A stretch of DNA of 54,053 nt from DASVHS01 sp038244815 (lineage in GTDB: Bacteria; Acidobacteriota; Thermoanaerobaculia; Gp7-AA8): positions 1 to 54,053 of the forward strand of contig JBBRTB010000027.1 of the NCBI GenBank assembly GCA_038244815.1, read 5' to 3'. Each line of letters begins with the position of its first letter. Position 1 is the first letter of the stretch. This document shows, piece after piece, positions 24,101-34,655 of the stretch. The position numbers and the translations under genes are program-made. The notes below the pieces were generated by a model. That model did not search any database and was not told the origin of the DNA. It saw only the letters and a list, made by a program, of their open reading frames with translations.

Positions 24101-24447
24101 GGAACAGCATCCAGTTCCCAAGCGGAGGCGGCGCGACCATTGCCGGCCCTGGCACGACCAGTTATCCGACCGGCTCGCCGTTCACGATCACGCTCAGTCC
24201 GAAACCGGCACAGCTCACCGTCAACGACGTCACCGTGCCGGCAAACGGGACGCGGTCTCTGCTAATCAACATGGCCAAGACCAACGGCAACCCGTCGAAC
24301 ATCACTCCTGCCGCGATCGACTTCATCTGCGTGAAGTACACACGTGCGTCCATCACCCAGCTCGTCGGAGGCGTACAGCAGCCAATCGTCTTCTCCTGCG
24401 CCATCAAACCCGATGCGCAGGTGAACAACCCGACCACCTGCAGATAA
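21154..24447 (+). CDS. Giant PilW-like minor pilin with fibronectin III domains
   Basis: A 1097-residue protein, about three times the usual PilW length. The prepilin leader RQRG is followed by FSLVEVMVATAILVVILVAIL, then the PilW core (MVGDIRMAGFDY, QEIVTYALV, RRLTVDTVVVPRN). An inserted small module (WASGRAYSAGTIV to YRATNAGTSGPTQPAWP, about 90-150) resembles a carbohydrate-binding or phage-tail motif. From about residue 430 several fibronectin type III-like domains follow (SYVVMWDRSC, GFRVYRSTV, YYYRIQTVEW, YEVKRVQYEI), then beta-rich regions with paired Cys. It probably sits at the pilus tip and binds surfaces. Confidence 0.85.
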   Translation: MRSMTSCSSRQRGFSLVEVMVATAILVVILVAILMLYDRANKVFKSGNEAADMQQNVRIAYDRMVGDIRMAGFDYKRGGALLPGQNAAAWASGRAYSAGTIVTPITANGHSYRATNAGTSGPTQPAWPTGTGATIVEGGATPPITWQENGGAVYEQPDEQIEYAGTTAVTLRGNFDYSANETGDTDHGREPALESSQFPMVTTDNQEIVTYALVSDQAAAGTAPNNQTVTTFVDMNNGGTASRTAYPGGNAERQVDITGVDLTNANPPYTLYRFNFANDGSVQRTPLASNIRSLNFFYFTDTQATQPLRNAAGALDPSPGGGDAYNPAVAGSMNLPLRLERRTIRAVRVRLVGMSSQPETRYADTSTANGQLGATSTAGVPSFIADASNAKVGTVNVPMTQFRRLTVDTVVVPRNLGLSGMAQTFLQPPPRPTLTNLCVGYCGIATISWNPNTNSPNASYVVMWDRSCTGSFSNSFDAGTSNTYAADLTDQDLSLPFCFEVRAFNAGGSVFSTNTMSASAANATVPSVPTALSASGGGVVAPVAGKVTITWTAPVTNASGSPTCTTGTPPVNNYLREIKGFRVYRSTVANANAPGGMTLMVDENTSGTAAPVTDGYGNYTWDDTNVVCGQNYYYRIQTVEWCAVQGNYNTSGSASDAVSGYTPVNSSNGLLGKSGTSGVPQAPVNFQIAPDAPNTPPTGLSASSCDGVTNFCTVNMGWSRVTQDTSNNPVSIDIYEVKRVQYEINGLGVPTPTGLVDILTLNNALSQVGSTVIYSDTTVPYLDTVTGVRYTYQYQVRALQANPPSAACPASGQSVWADYPPPCTFTGSVVVQTGASSGDGLTPATSWVMNTGDTIQVNPPGGTTFTLTKMAIKDPSGTTLMTLTSVASPALFTWANLTPGTPYTITFTMTNNSAPPCTEQLVRYIQQEPLPACSITTFAAQASILANTAITYQLKLDLVNGAAEALDLQSIDFEWTAPSRITWNSIQFPSGGGATIAGPGTTSYPTGSPFTITLSPKPAQLTVNDVTVPANGTRSLLINMAKTNGNPSNITPAAIDFICVKYTRASITQLVGGVQQPIVFSCAIKPDAQVNNPTTCR

Positions 24448-24456
24448 GAGGCGTTT

Positions 24457-26955
24457 ATGAGACGAATGAACAGACTGTTTCGCTCGACGAAAAAGCGGCT
24501 CCAGCAAAAGGGGTCGGCGCTCCTGGCCAGTCTCATGGTCATCGTCGGCCTCTCTCTACTCGGACTGGCTTTCGTGGCCATCTCCGAAACCGAAAGCGCC
24601 ATCTCCATCAACGAGCGCAATCATTCCCAGACCGTGGCCATGGCCGAGGCGGCCGCGCGCGTCTGCGTGCAATGGTTCCAGGATCCGAACGGAATGCTGG
24701 CGCTGGCCCTCATGCCGGTCAATAACGGAGGCGCGCCGACGACACCGCTGACGTCCCTCAAGACGCAGCGAACCGTCAGCGCGTACACCGGGTATTACAA
24801 ATCGTCGCCGTCGTCGCTGCTCTGCGATCTGCCGTTCGGACCGCTCAACGACGACGAGTTCTTCGGCGCCGAAGACAGCGCGGACGTCATCATCAACAGC
24901 AGCACTGCCGCCGGGCAGACGTTTCTCGCGACATTCAATGACAACGTCTTCGGCCCTGAGCCGGCCAACGCTGCGCGGCCGGCCGGTGAGGTCACGGAGA
25001 TTCGCATCTACGCTCCTCCCATCGCCGGCTCGACGCTTGTGCCCGCAACCGCACCGCACTTCTACGTCGGCGGCACCCGCTACGGGGTGGCCACGATTAT
25101 GGCCCGCGCCGAAAAGTTCGACCGCCCCAGCACCCAGGCCAACCGCCGTTCGCTCGCTCGCGCGGAGTGCCGCATCGTCGTCTCGCAGTTCCCTCTGCCC
25201 ACGCCGGCCGGTCCGCTGCAGTCGGCAACCTCACTCGCCGCCAACGGCAACTTCAACGTGCATTGGGGGCTGGTCAGCGCACAGACTTCACTCAACCTGG
25301 CCAAGGACTACACCACCGTTCCCTGGTTCAACGCCTACGAGAAGATTCATTTCAACCGCGGCTACGACTCTTCATTTCAGTGGAACTTGAACACGACGTA
25401 TCGCACGGGTGACATCGTGCGCCCGACGCCGGGCGCCATGACCCCGTCACTGACGGGCATCGAATTCGCTGTCACCTCCGTCCCGCCAACCGGGGCGAGC
25501 AGCGGGGCCACCGAACCGGTGTGGCCGACGACGATCGGCAACACCGTGACATCCGGCTCCCTCACCTACAGGGCCCGTCCCGGCACGGCCTATCCGATTT
25601 CCTTCGGCGGCGCAGCAGGTCAGAGCAACATTCCCTGGCTGTATTACATCGCTCGCGGCAACATCAACGTCGCTGATCCCTGGTTCCACGAGCGCGCAGC
25701 ACAGAACATCGTCGGCTCGCCAAACGCGAACCCGCAGCCCTATCCATTCCCCTATGCCAATCCGGCCAGCTACGGCCCGACGCACCACTTCCAGTACCAG
25801 AGTTTCGACCAGTATCCGAGCTTCAAGCAGTTGATCTTTCCGATCATCAGCTACCCGTTCTGGAAGGCCGCTGCCATCGCCGGCAACGGGCAAGGCGGCG
25901 TGAAGTATCTGCAGTGGGTCTCCGCCGATACCTACACTGACGGCGTGTCCACCAAGACGTTCCGCGCGTGGGCCAGCTCGCAACTCGGCTACTACTTCTT
26001 CGACACCCAGAACGGCCAGGACCCGCAGAACGGCGGGCCGGGCATCCTCGCGCCGCAGGTGCAGATCAATGGTGGCGGCTCCTACATGGGCAGCTTCATC
26101 TATCTCAACGCGGCGTTCGCAACCACTGGACTATCGGGACCGAATGGAGAGTTCTGCCAGCCCGGCGAGCCCTACATGGACATCGGCTACCGCCAGGTGG
26201 AGCTCACCACCGGCGGCCCGACGCCTCAAGGTGACTTCAAGCGCGATGCCGCCGGCATGCCCATCGTCACGGGCGCGGTCAACAACCAGTGGGACTACGA
26301 GGATCTGCCGTGGAGCAACAGTGGCAACTCGAACGGATCGGCTCCAGGTCAGAACGGCGAGTTCGACGTGTACGTCAAATCACGTCTGGTGCATGACCCC
26401 TCCGATACCGGCAACCCCGCTTCGACGTATACAGGCTGGTTCCCGGTGCCGTACACCCCCGGTTGCCGGCCGGGCAACAATAGCTGCGGCACTTGCACCT
26501 GTTCCGAGCCGCACGAGCCGTATCTCAACGTCAAATACGACGGCACGAGCACGCTCGGTCTGACCGTGGGATGGTGGGATCCCTCGACAGCCGTCGCAAC
26601 GCGCCGCCTGCCGAAGCGGACAATCAATCCGTCCACAGGCGTCCCGCCGGGTGGCCGCACCGACACCCCGGTCACGTGCAACGCCACCTCGGCTCAGGTG
26701 GACTGCACGTCGAACGCTTACGATCTCGACGGCTCACTCGTTCCCCTCGCCCCGGCCACTGACGGCGTGCTGTTCGTCGAAGGCCAGTTCAATTCGAAAG
26801 GTAATGCCGATTACTACGGATCGGTGCTGGTCGGTCAGGGTGGCGTCAACGTCGTGGGGACACCGAACCTCTGGTACGACGAGTCGCTGTCACGCGGTAT
26901 TCGGCTCCCCGGTTTCCCCCGCGTCATGGTGACCTCGGTGGAAACCGACCGATAG
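24457..26955 (+). CDS. Giant PilX/GspK-like minor pilin
   Basis: An 832-residue protein. The leader RLQQKG is followed by SALLASLMVIVGLSLLGLAFVA, lacking Glu at +5 as in GspK/PilX, and then ETESAISINERNHSQTVAMAEAAA, the PilX helix. Usual PilX proteins are about 200 residues. The rest is a large beta-rich region that contains a module like that in the upstream PilW-like protein (TTYRTGDIVRPT to SGATEPVWPT, about 310-370) and a cysteine cluster CGTCTCSEP. A tip location is likely. The gene is followed by a strong terminator hairpin. Confidence 0.82.
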   Translation: MRRMNRLFRSTKKRLQQKGSALLASLMVIVGLSLLGLAFVAISETESAISINERNHSQTVAMAEAAARVCVQWFQDPNGMLALALMPVNNGGAPTTPLTSLKTQRTVSAYTGYYKSSPSSLLCDLPFGPLNDDEFFGAEDSADVIINSSTAAGQTFLATFNDNVFGPEPANAARPAGEVTEIRIYAPPIAGSTLVPATAPHFYVGGTRYGVATIMARAEKFDRPSTQANRRSLARAECRIVVSQFPLPTPAGPLQSATSLAANGNFNVHWGLVSAQTSLNLAKDYTTVPWFNAYEKIHFNRGYDSSFQWNLNTTYRTGDIVRPTPGAMTPSLTGIEFAVTSVPPTGASSGATEPVWPTTIGNTVTSGSLTYRARPGTAYPISFGGAAGQSNIPWLYYIARGNINVADPWFHERAAQNIVGSPNANPQPYPFPYANPASYGPTHHFQYQSFDQYPSFKQLIFPIISYPFWKAAAIAGNGQGGVKYLQWVSADTYTDGVSTKTFRAWASSQLGYYFFDTQNGQDPQNGGPGILAPQVQINGGGSYMGSFIYLNAAFATTGLSGPNGEFCQPGEPYMDIGYRQVELTTGGPTPQGDFKRDAAGMPIVTGAVNNQWDYEDLPWSNSGNSNGSAPGQNGEFDVYVKSRLVHDPSDTGNPASTYTGWFPVPYTPGCRPGNNSCGTCTCSEPHEPYLNVKYDGTSTLGLTVGWWDPSTAVATRRLPKRTINPSTGVPPGGRTDTPVTCNATSAQVDCTSNAYDLDGSLVPLAPATDGVLFVEGQFNSKGNADYYGSVLVGQGGVNVVGTPNLWYDESLSRGIRLPGFPRVMVTSVETDR

Positions 26956-26964
26956 GCCACTCTT

Positions 26965-26996
26965 CTGGAGGACAGGCACTCATGCCTGTCCTCCAG
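26965..26996. terminator. Perfect 14-bp bidirectional hairpin terminator
   Basis: Arms CTGGAGGACAGGCA (26965-26978) and TGCCTGTCCTCCAG (26983-26996) surround the loop CTCA. It lies between the convergent PilX-like and spermidine-synthase-like genes. There is no long T tract, so it may be Rho-assisted or a REP-like element. Confidence 0.75.
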
Positions 26997-27004
26997 CTCT
27001 TCCG

Positions 27005-30000
27005 CTATTTCGATTCCAGCGATTTCTTCTCGTACTTCCTGAACTCGCGGTAGTCGCGCCTGGCACTCGCTGCCCGCGGATCGCCTGCCTGCGCATAGCA
27101 GGTGGCACGTTTGTCGAGATAGATCTGCTGCCAGGGAACGTGAGGCTCGTACGATCGCAGCGCGTCGAGCACGGCCGGTGAGCACCCGCCCCCGGCCATC
27201 CGCTGCGCGACAAACAGCAGCGCCGACATGCGTTGCTCGTTGAACATTTCGATGGAGAACGGCTGGCTGAGCGCTTCCAGCAACGGCTGCCCGATCTGCG
27301 GGAAGTTGGGATCCTCGGCCATCTCGATGACCAGGCCGAGTGCGCGCCGCATCACCACCGGCACCGGCCACGGATCGTGCCGGTACTCTTCCAGCGCATG
27401 CGCGAGGATGGCCACTCCCTCGGCGTGATGCTCACGCCAGCGCAGGCGCGCAAGCGTGACCTCGGCCTCGATCGGGAATTGCGGGCGCAGCGCCTGGACA
27501 TACTTCATGGCCGATTCGTCCCCGCGTTCCGCGAGCGTCTCCGCGTACGACATCATCTCCAGAGGCGTCTGCGGCGGGTTCTTCTGCCCCTGCCAGATCA
27601 ACCACGAGTTCGCCAGCGAGCCTTCCATGTACTGCAGCTCCGCCGCACCGCGATTGCGCAGATCGAGCGGCAGGAGATCGTGGATGTCGATCGGCGCATC
27701 GTGGGCGATGCCGATCGACAAACGCTCGGCCTCGATGTTCGCCGAATCGGGGACCGTGCGAATCACCTGCGGCAGGTCGTCCGCATGCTGGCGCGCGTAG
27801 GCACGGAGCTCGGCTACGCTGAACGCGTCGCCTTGTCCGAGAGTCCGGGCGAATGCGTATTCGATGATGGTGCGGTCGTCGGTGTTGGGATGCATGTCGG
27901 TTCCCAGCGCCCGGGCCGTGGCCGTTCCGCAGACATAACGGGCGTAGACCCCAGCCGTGTCGTTGACCGCCCAGGCGTCGCGCACCCCGCTGCGATACGG
28001 CTCCTCGCGCAGCCTGCGATCGATCGTCTCCCACCGATGCGGAATGGGCTGCACCGACGCCACGAGCAGCAGATCGCCGCCGGCGCTCTGCCACGTCTCG
28101 ACGTTCGGAAAGACACCGCTGATCGTGGCGTAGATCGTCCGGATCGTCGCGGCATCGACTTCGTAGGCCTGCAGAAACTGGACGAGCATGCCGCCGGGGT
28201 TCAGCCGAGAAGCGCAGGCCTCGTAGAACTCGGTGGTGAACAGATTGGCAATCCCGGCGCGATACGGATTGGATGGCTCGGACGAGATGATGTCGAAGCG
28301 GTCGCCGCGCGCGAGCAGAAACTCGCGGCCGTCGCCGATGTGGATGTGCAGCTTCCGGTTATCGAGCGCATGATGATTGACCGGCGTGCACATCGCGGCG
28401 ACGTGCAGGATGGCCGGCTCGATCTCCACCGCATCGACCCGTTCGATCGACGGGACCGCCGCCAGCCACCCCGCCGTCGATCCCGTTCCCAGGCCGATGA
28501 CCGCGGCGCGCCGCGGATCGGCGTGCAACAGCGCCGGGAGAATCGCTCCCATCACCTGCGTACCGCCGTCGAGCCGGGCGTGACCGTCGCTCTTGCCGTT
28601 GACGATGAAGGCGTACCCGTCGGCATTCGCCACCGATACACTCGACTCGACTCCCTCCGCCTCCCACTTGGTCGTACGCCGCCGCGTATGGGCGAAATCG
28701 ATCAGGCGGTTGTGCGTCGGTTTGACCATGTCGGCGCGGCCCGCGCCGATCGGCGAATGACGCCAGAACGCGGTCGGCCCGGTCGCGAACAGCAAAGCGA
28801 TGGCCAGGGCGATGATGGCGCCGGCGCCCGCTTTAGCCGTGTAGGCGCCGGCTTTAGCCGGCGCACCTGAGCCGGCTGAAGCCGGCTCCCACACACCGGC
28901 TGAAGCCGGCTCCCACACGAACATGGACGAGATCACGAGCACAGCCAGTACGACCACGGCCGCTCGCCAAGTTCCCGGAGCCGTCAGCAGCGGCATCAGT
29001 CCGAATCCGCCGGCGATCGATCCGGCGATGGCTCCTCCCGTGTTCCACAGATAAGCCGTTCCGACGTGACGGCCCACCTCCTCCCGCCCCTCGCCGAGCA
29101 GCGAGATCAGCAACGGGAACTGTGCTCCGGCGATGAACGAGGCGGGAAAGATCACAACGAGAGTGATGAGCGTCCAGCCCACGACGTAGCCGGAGAAGCC
29201 GATCGCCCCGAGCGGCCGCAGGAGCAGCGCCGCAAACGCCAGGCGGTCGCCGAGCGCGAACGGGACGGCGATCAGCAGCGCTTCCAGCGCGCAGAGCACT
29301 GCGAACGCTCCGACCGTCGCACGCTTCCTTCGCAGAAGCGCATATCCGAAGCTTCCCGCTCCGATCCCGGCCAGTCCCGTCGCCAGAATCAAGCCGAACG
29401 TGTACGTTGTCCCGCCCAGCAGCGGCGTGAGCATCCGATACCAGACGAGCTCCAGCAGGAAGAACGCGAAGCCCACGATGAATGCGGCGGCGTAGACGAA
29501 ACGGGGAGAAACGTCCTCGGTTCCTTTACCCGAGGACCCGTCCAATTCGATCTCATCCCCCATCACTCTCGACTTCCCCTTGGGCGCGCGGAGGGAGTTC
29601 GAATAAGCGATCGCGGTCAGGCCCACGAGCGAGTTGAGCAGTGCTGCGGCGATGAGCGTCTTCAGATTCCCGAACGTCTCCAGCAGGTAGAACGTCGAGA
29701 TGAACGCGCCCGCCACCGCTCCCATGGTGTTCGCCGCGTAAAGAATGGATACGCCCAGGCGGCCGGAGTCGCCGGAGGTCTCGACGGCGCGGGAGGCCGC
29801 GGGCAATGTTCCGCCCATCAGCACCGTCGGGACGATGAGCACCAGCACGGAGAGCACCAGCCGCACGATCGTGGCGAGGAACATCCCCATGCCGAACGAC
29901 CCGCCCACGGCCAGGTAAAGGTGACGGACGACCCACAGCAGCAGCGGGCTCAGCACCGCCGAGACGGCCACGCCCGTCTCGAGAAAACCGTACAGGGCCA

Positions 30001-30214
30001 GCGGGTTTCGAGACTGGTCGGCCCGTTTACCGATGAGCAGGCCACCCAACCCCAGCCCGCCCATGAAGATGGCCAGCACGGCGGCCGATGCCAGCGTCGA
30101 GGCGCCGAAGATCAGACGGAACTGCCGCAGCCAGACGGTTTGATAGATGAGGGCGCAGGCTCCGGAGCCGAACAGGAGCACGCCCACCCTCGCCACGCGC
30201 GACGTCACGGGCAA
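27005..30214 (-). CDS. Membrane-fused spermidine-synthase-like protein
   Basis: A 1069-residue protein. The N-terminal half (about 1-470) has at least a dozen transmembrane helices in the polyamine-aminopropyltransferase-associated/MFS-like pattern (ACALIYQTVWLRQFRLIFG, MGGTLPAASRAVE). The middle (about 545-780) is a spermidine synthase fold with VIGLGTGSTAGWLA, VDAVEIEPAIL, GDGREFLL and SEPSNPYRAG. The C-terminus is helical and TPR-like. The true substrate of such fusions is mostly unknown. Residues 433-459 (VWEPASAG twice, then APAKAGAYT) are encoded by a palindromic repeat. The start is TTG at 30214 or GTG at 30208. It splits the pilus gene cluster in the opposite direction. Confidence 0.88.
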   Translation of the reverse strand: MPVTSRVARVGVLLFGSGACALIYQTVWLRQFRLIFGASTLASAAVLAIFMGGLGLGGLLIGKRADQSRNPLALYGFLETGVAVSAVLSPLLLWVVRHLYLAVGGSFGMGMFLATIVRLVLSVLVLIVPTVLMGGTLPAASRAVETSGDSGRLGVSILYAANTMGAVAGAFISTFYLLETFGNLKTLIAAALLNSLVGLTAIAYSNSLRAPKGKSRVMGDEIELDGSSGKGTEDVSPRFVYAAAFIVGFAFFLLELVWYRMLTPLLGGTTYTFGLILATGLAGIGAGSFGYALLRRKRATVGAFAVLCALEALLIAVPFALGDRLAFAALLLRPLGAIGFSGYVVGWTLITLVVIFPASFIAGAQFPLLISLLGEGREEVGRHVGTAYLWNTGGAIAGSIAGGFGLMPLLTAPGTWRAAVVVLAVLVISSMFVWEPASAGVWEPASAGSGAPAKAGAYTAKAGAGAIIALAIALLFATGPTAFWRHSPIGAGRADMVKPTHNRLIDFAHTRRRTTKWEAEGVESSVSVANADGYAFIVNGKSDGHARLDGGTQVMGAILPALLHADPRRAAVIGLGTGSTAGWLAAVPSIERVDAVEIEPAILHVAAMCTPVNHHALDNRKLHIHIGDGREFLLARGDRFDIISSEPSNPYRAGIANLFTTEFYEACASRLNPGGMLVQFLQAYEVDAATIRTIYATISGVFPNVETWQSAGGDLLLVASVQPIPHRWETIDRRLREEPYRSGVRDAWAVNDTAGVYARYVCGTATARALGTDMHPNTDDRTIIEYAFARTLGQGDAFSVAELRAYARQHADDLPQVIRTVPDSANIEAERLSIGIAHDAPIDIHDLLPLDLRNRGAAELQYMEGSLANSWLIWQGQKNPPQTPLEMMSYAETLAERGDESAMKYVQALRPQFPIEAEVTLARLRWREHHAEGVAILAHALEEYRHDPWPVPVVMRRALGLVIEMAEDPNFPQIGQPLLEALSQPFSIEMFNEQRMSALLFVAQRMAGGGCSPAVLDALRSYEPHVPWQQIYLDKRATCYAQAGDPRAASARRDYREFRKYEKKSLESK
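28839..28918. repeat. REP-like palindrome inside a coding sequence
   Basis: Three copies of a CCGGCT(G/T)(A/T)AGCCGG core are separated by GTGTAGGCG or TCCCACAC spacers. The core is the same as in the intergenic hairpin at 9187-9242. It lies in frame within the spermidine-synthase-like gene and adds about 27 residues. Confidence 0.85.
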
Positions 30215-30335
30215 TAGGGTAACGCGGAATCGCGGCGAGGCCGCCGTCGTTGTAGCGCAGTCGCGCTAATTTCAACGAAAATCAGAACGTTTCACCGCCT
30301 CGCCCGTCAGAAAATCGAGGTCAGAACAAACCCGA

Positions 30336-31541
30336 ATGCCACAGTTCATCGTACGAGTCGGAACGTCGGAAGGCGAGGTCGTCGAGCGCCAGGTCCAGGC
30401 GACGACGGCCCGCGCCGCCCGGGAGGAGATGCGCCGTCAGGGCCTCTATGTTTTTGACGCCAAACGCGGCGCGTTTACCCTGCGCGAGCTCCTGCCGATT
30501 CGGCGGGTCATCTCGACCGAGCGCTTTCTCCTCTTCAATCAGGAACTGCTGGCGCTGGTGAAGGCGGGGCTGCCCATCATTCAATCGCTCGACATCATGC
30601 TGGAGCGCCAGAAGAACCCTGGGTTCCGCGATGTCCTCACCGAGATCCGCGACAAGATCAAATCCGGTACGGCCCTCTCCGACGCGTTCGCGGCATACGG
30701 AGACCTCTTTCCGCCGATCTATTCGACGTCGTTGCGGGCCGGTGAGCGCTCGGGCGATCTCGAGGGCGTGCTGCGGCGCTTCCTGCGCTACCAGAAGATG
30801 ATCGTGACCCTGCGCAAGCGCGTGGTGGGAGCGCTCATCTACCCGGTCATCCTCATCGGGCTGTCGAGCACCATGGTGTTCATCATGCTCACAGTGGTCA
30901 TCCCGAAATTCACGGAGTTCTTTGCCGGCTTCGACGCCCAGCTTCCGGTGTTCACGCGCATGCTCATCGCCGTGGCCTTGTTCATGCGCACGAATATCGT
31001 TCTCGTTCTCGGCGGCACCTTCGCGGCCGCCTTCCTGTTCCGGCAGTGGATCACCACAGCGGGCCGCACGGTTTGGGACCGGTTCAAGTTGCGGATGCCC
31101 ATCGTGGGCGGCATCTTCCACCGTTTCGCGGTGCTGCAGTTCACCCAGTCCCTGGGAACGCTTCTCGGCGGCGGAACGCCCATGGTTCCGGCCCTGGAGA
31201 TCGCCGCGCAGTCGGTGACCAACAAGGCGGTCTCGTCCCGTGTCTTCGCGATCGTGCAGAATGTCCGGGAAGGAGAGCCGCTGTGGCGCTCGCTCGACTC
31301 CACCGGTGTCATCGGCGACCTCGCCGTCGAGATGATCAAAGTGGGCGAGTCCACCGGTGCGCTCACGGAAATGCTCGGAAATGTGAGCGAGTTTTACGAT
31401 GAAGAGATCGAAGCCAGGCTCACGCGGATGGTCGCGGCCATCGAGCCGCTCATCCTCGTGTTCATGGGCCTGGTCATCGCCGTTCTGCTTTACGCGTTCT
31501 ACCTCCCCCTGTTCGAGCTGTCCTCGGTGGGGCAATCATGA
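30336..31541 (+). CDS. pilC: Type IV pilus platform protein PilC (GspF family)
   Basis: A 401-residue inner-membrane protein with an N-terminal ARAAREEMRRQGLYV segment and two GspF domains. The first has FNQELLALVKAGLPIIQSLDIM and STSLRAGERSGDLEGVLRRF; the second has FTQSLGTLLGGGTPMVPALE and AVEMIKVGESTGALTEML. Three or four transmembrane helices include VIAVLLYAFYLPLF at the end. It couples the assembly ATPase to the pilus. It is the first gene of pilC-B-M-N-O-P-Q, 17 bp before pilB. Confidence 0.95.
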   Translation: MPQFIVRVGTSEGEVVERQVQATTARAAREEMRRQGLYVFDAKRGAFTLRELLPIRRVISTERFLLFNQELLALVKAGLPIIQSLDIMLERQKNPGFRDVLTEIRDKIKSGTALSDAFAAYGDLFPPIYSTSLRAGERSGDLEGVLRRFLRYQKMIVTLRKRVVGALIYPVILIGLSSTMVFIMLTVVIPKFTEFFAGFDAQLPVFTRMLIAVALFMRTNIVLVLGGTFAAAFLFRQWITTAGRTVWDRFKLRMPIVGGIFHRFAVLQFTQSLGTLLGGGTPMVPALEIAAQSVTNKAVSSRVFAIVQNVREGEPLWRSLDSTGVIGDLAVEMIKVGESTGALTEMLGNVSEFYDEEIEARLTRMVAAIEPLILVFMGLVIAVLLYAFYLPLFELSSVGQS

Positions 31542-31558
31542 GTACGGCAACCTGACCT

Positions 31559-33186
<1,628 letters not shown>

Positions 33187-33187
<1 letters not shown>

Positions 33188-34083
33188 TGTCGTCATCCTA
33201 TCCACCCGACGTCGTCGTCCTCGACACGGACGGCCTCCTGCACGCGCGCGTCGCGCGCGGGCGGAAGAATCCGCACATCGAGACCGCCAGGACCTATGCC
33301 CTGCGCCAGGGCATCTTCACGCCTGCCGTGGTCACACCGGAGCTGGCCGATGAGGCCGCGCTGGCGGACCTCCTGCGCCGCCTGCGTGTGGAGGCACCGA
33401 GACTCGACCGTGTTTCGGTTCTGCTGCCGGACTCCTGGTTCCGGATGAATCTGATCGAGCTTCCGGCCGTGTCCGAGCGGCGCGACGAAGCGGTTCACTC
33501 GATCCGCTGGAGTCTCAAGCGCACGCTTCCCATCGCGCCGGATTCGCTGCGTGTGGCGTGGGAGGTGCTCGGGAAGACGCCGGCCGGTCTGAAGTTGCTG
33601 GTGGTGAGCGCCGTCGAGAAGACGCTGGCGGCCATCGACCGCGTTTTTGCCGGAGTGGGCATGGAAGTGGTGCTCATCGAGCCGGTGGGGCTCAATATCT
33701 GGAACGCCATTACCGTCCGGGAACAGACGACTTCGAACGATCGTCTTTTCGTTTACGTGCGGGAGACGGACTTCACCACGGCGGTGTTCCGCGGAGCGCA
33801 GCCGCTCTTCATCCGCTCGCGCAATCTCTCCGGCGAGCGCACTCTCCAGCAGGAGATCCGCCTTTCCGCGAACTACCTGCGCGAGACGCTGCAGACCGTC
33901 GCGGTCGAGCGCGCCTACGTGGCCGGGAAGGACGAAGGGGGACAGGTGCAGGCCGCTCTGGCGGCGGAATTCTCCGCACCTGTGGTCCCGGTGGCATTGC
34001 GCGACTTCGTCGATCAGCCACCCTCACACCTGCCGGCACTGGAGGCCGAGCTCACGGCCTGCACGGGAGTGTTCACGGCGTGA
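33187..34083 (+). CDS. pilM: Pilus assembly protein PilM
   Basis: A 298-residue protein with the actin-like/GspL-like fold: VVVLDTDGLLHARVARG at the N-terminus, LPDSWFRMNLIELP, and SIRWSLKRTLPIAPDSLRV in the middle. It is more GspL-like in tone than classical PilM. It is cytoplasmic and binds the N-terminal tail of PilN. Position, overlap with pilB (TAATG) and GTGA overlap with pilN support the call. Confidence 0.85.
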
Positions 34084-34655
34084 AACCGATCCATCTCAAT
34101 CTCGCGGGCCGTCCCTACCGCGACTATCGTCCGGTGTACGCGGTGGTCGTGGCGGTATCGCTGCTCATCGCCTTTCTGATGCTCAACAACGTCGATACGT
34201 ACCTGCGCTACGTGCACGACACGAGCACGACGCGTGACGAGATCACCATGATCGAAGGGAAGATCCGGGACGAGCACCAGCGCGCTGAAACGGCGGAAAA
34301 GCAGATCGGCGGCATCGATCTCGTCTCCCTTTCCAAGGAATCGAGGTTCGTGAACACGCAGCTGGCCCAGCGCGGCTTCTCGTGGAGCGAGCTGCTCGAC
34401 CGCCTGGAGGCGGTGTTGCCCGACAACGTGCGCATCACCTCGATCTCCCCGCAGTTCGGCGAGAACGGATTCGTCCATCTCAGCCTGGCGTGCGAGGGAA
34501 AGTCGGCCGGCACGCTCATCAATACGATCAACCGCTTCCAGCGCGACTCGCGCTTCGCCAATCCCTTCCCCACTACGCAGACCGAGACGCCGGCCGGTTT
34601 TCGCTTCGGCCTGGGCGTCGACTACCGGCCTTCCGTGCCGCGGGTGGTGCGCTGA
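34080..34655 (+). CDS. pilN: Pilus assembly protein PilN
   Basis: A 191-residue protein starting GTG at 34080 within the pilM stop. The N-terminus KPIHLNLAGRPYRDYRP matches the PilN tail (INLLP-like) that binds PilM. One transmembrane helix (VYAVVVAVSLLIAFLML) follows, then a coiled coil (about 45-80) and a ferredoxin-like periplasmic domain with WSELLDRLEAVLPDNVRITSI. It pairs with PilO in the alignment complex. Confidence 0.9.
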   Translation: MKPIHLNLAGRPYRDYRPVYAVVVAVSLLIAFLMLNNVDTYLRYVHDTSTTRDEITMIEGKIRDEHQRAETAEKQIGGIDLVSLSKESRFVNTQLAQRGFSWSELLDRLEAVLPDNVRITSISPQFGENGFVHLSLACEGKSAGTLINTINRFQRDSRFANPFPTTQTETPAGFRFGLGVDYRPSVPRVVR

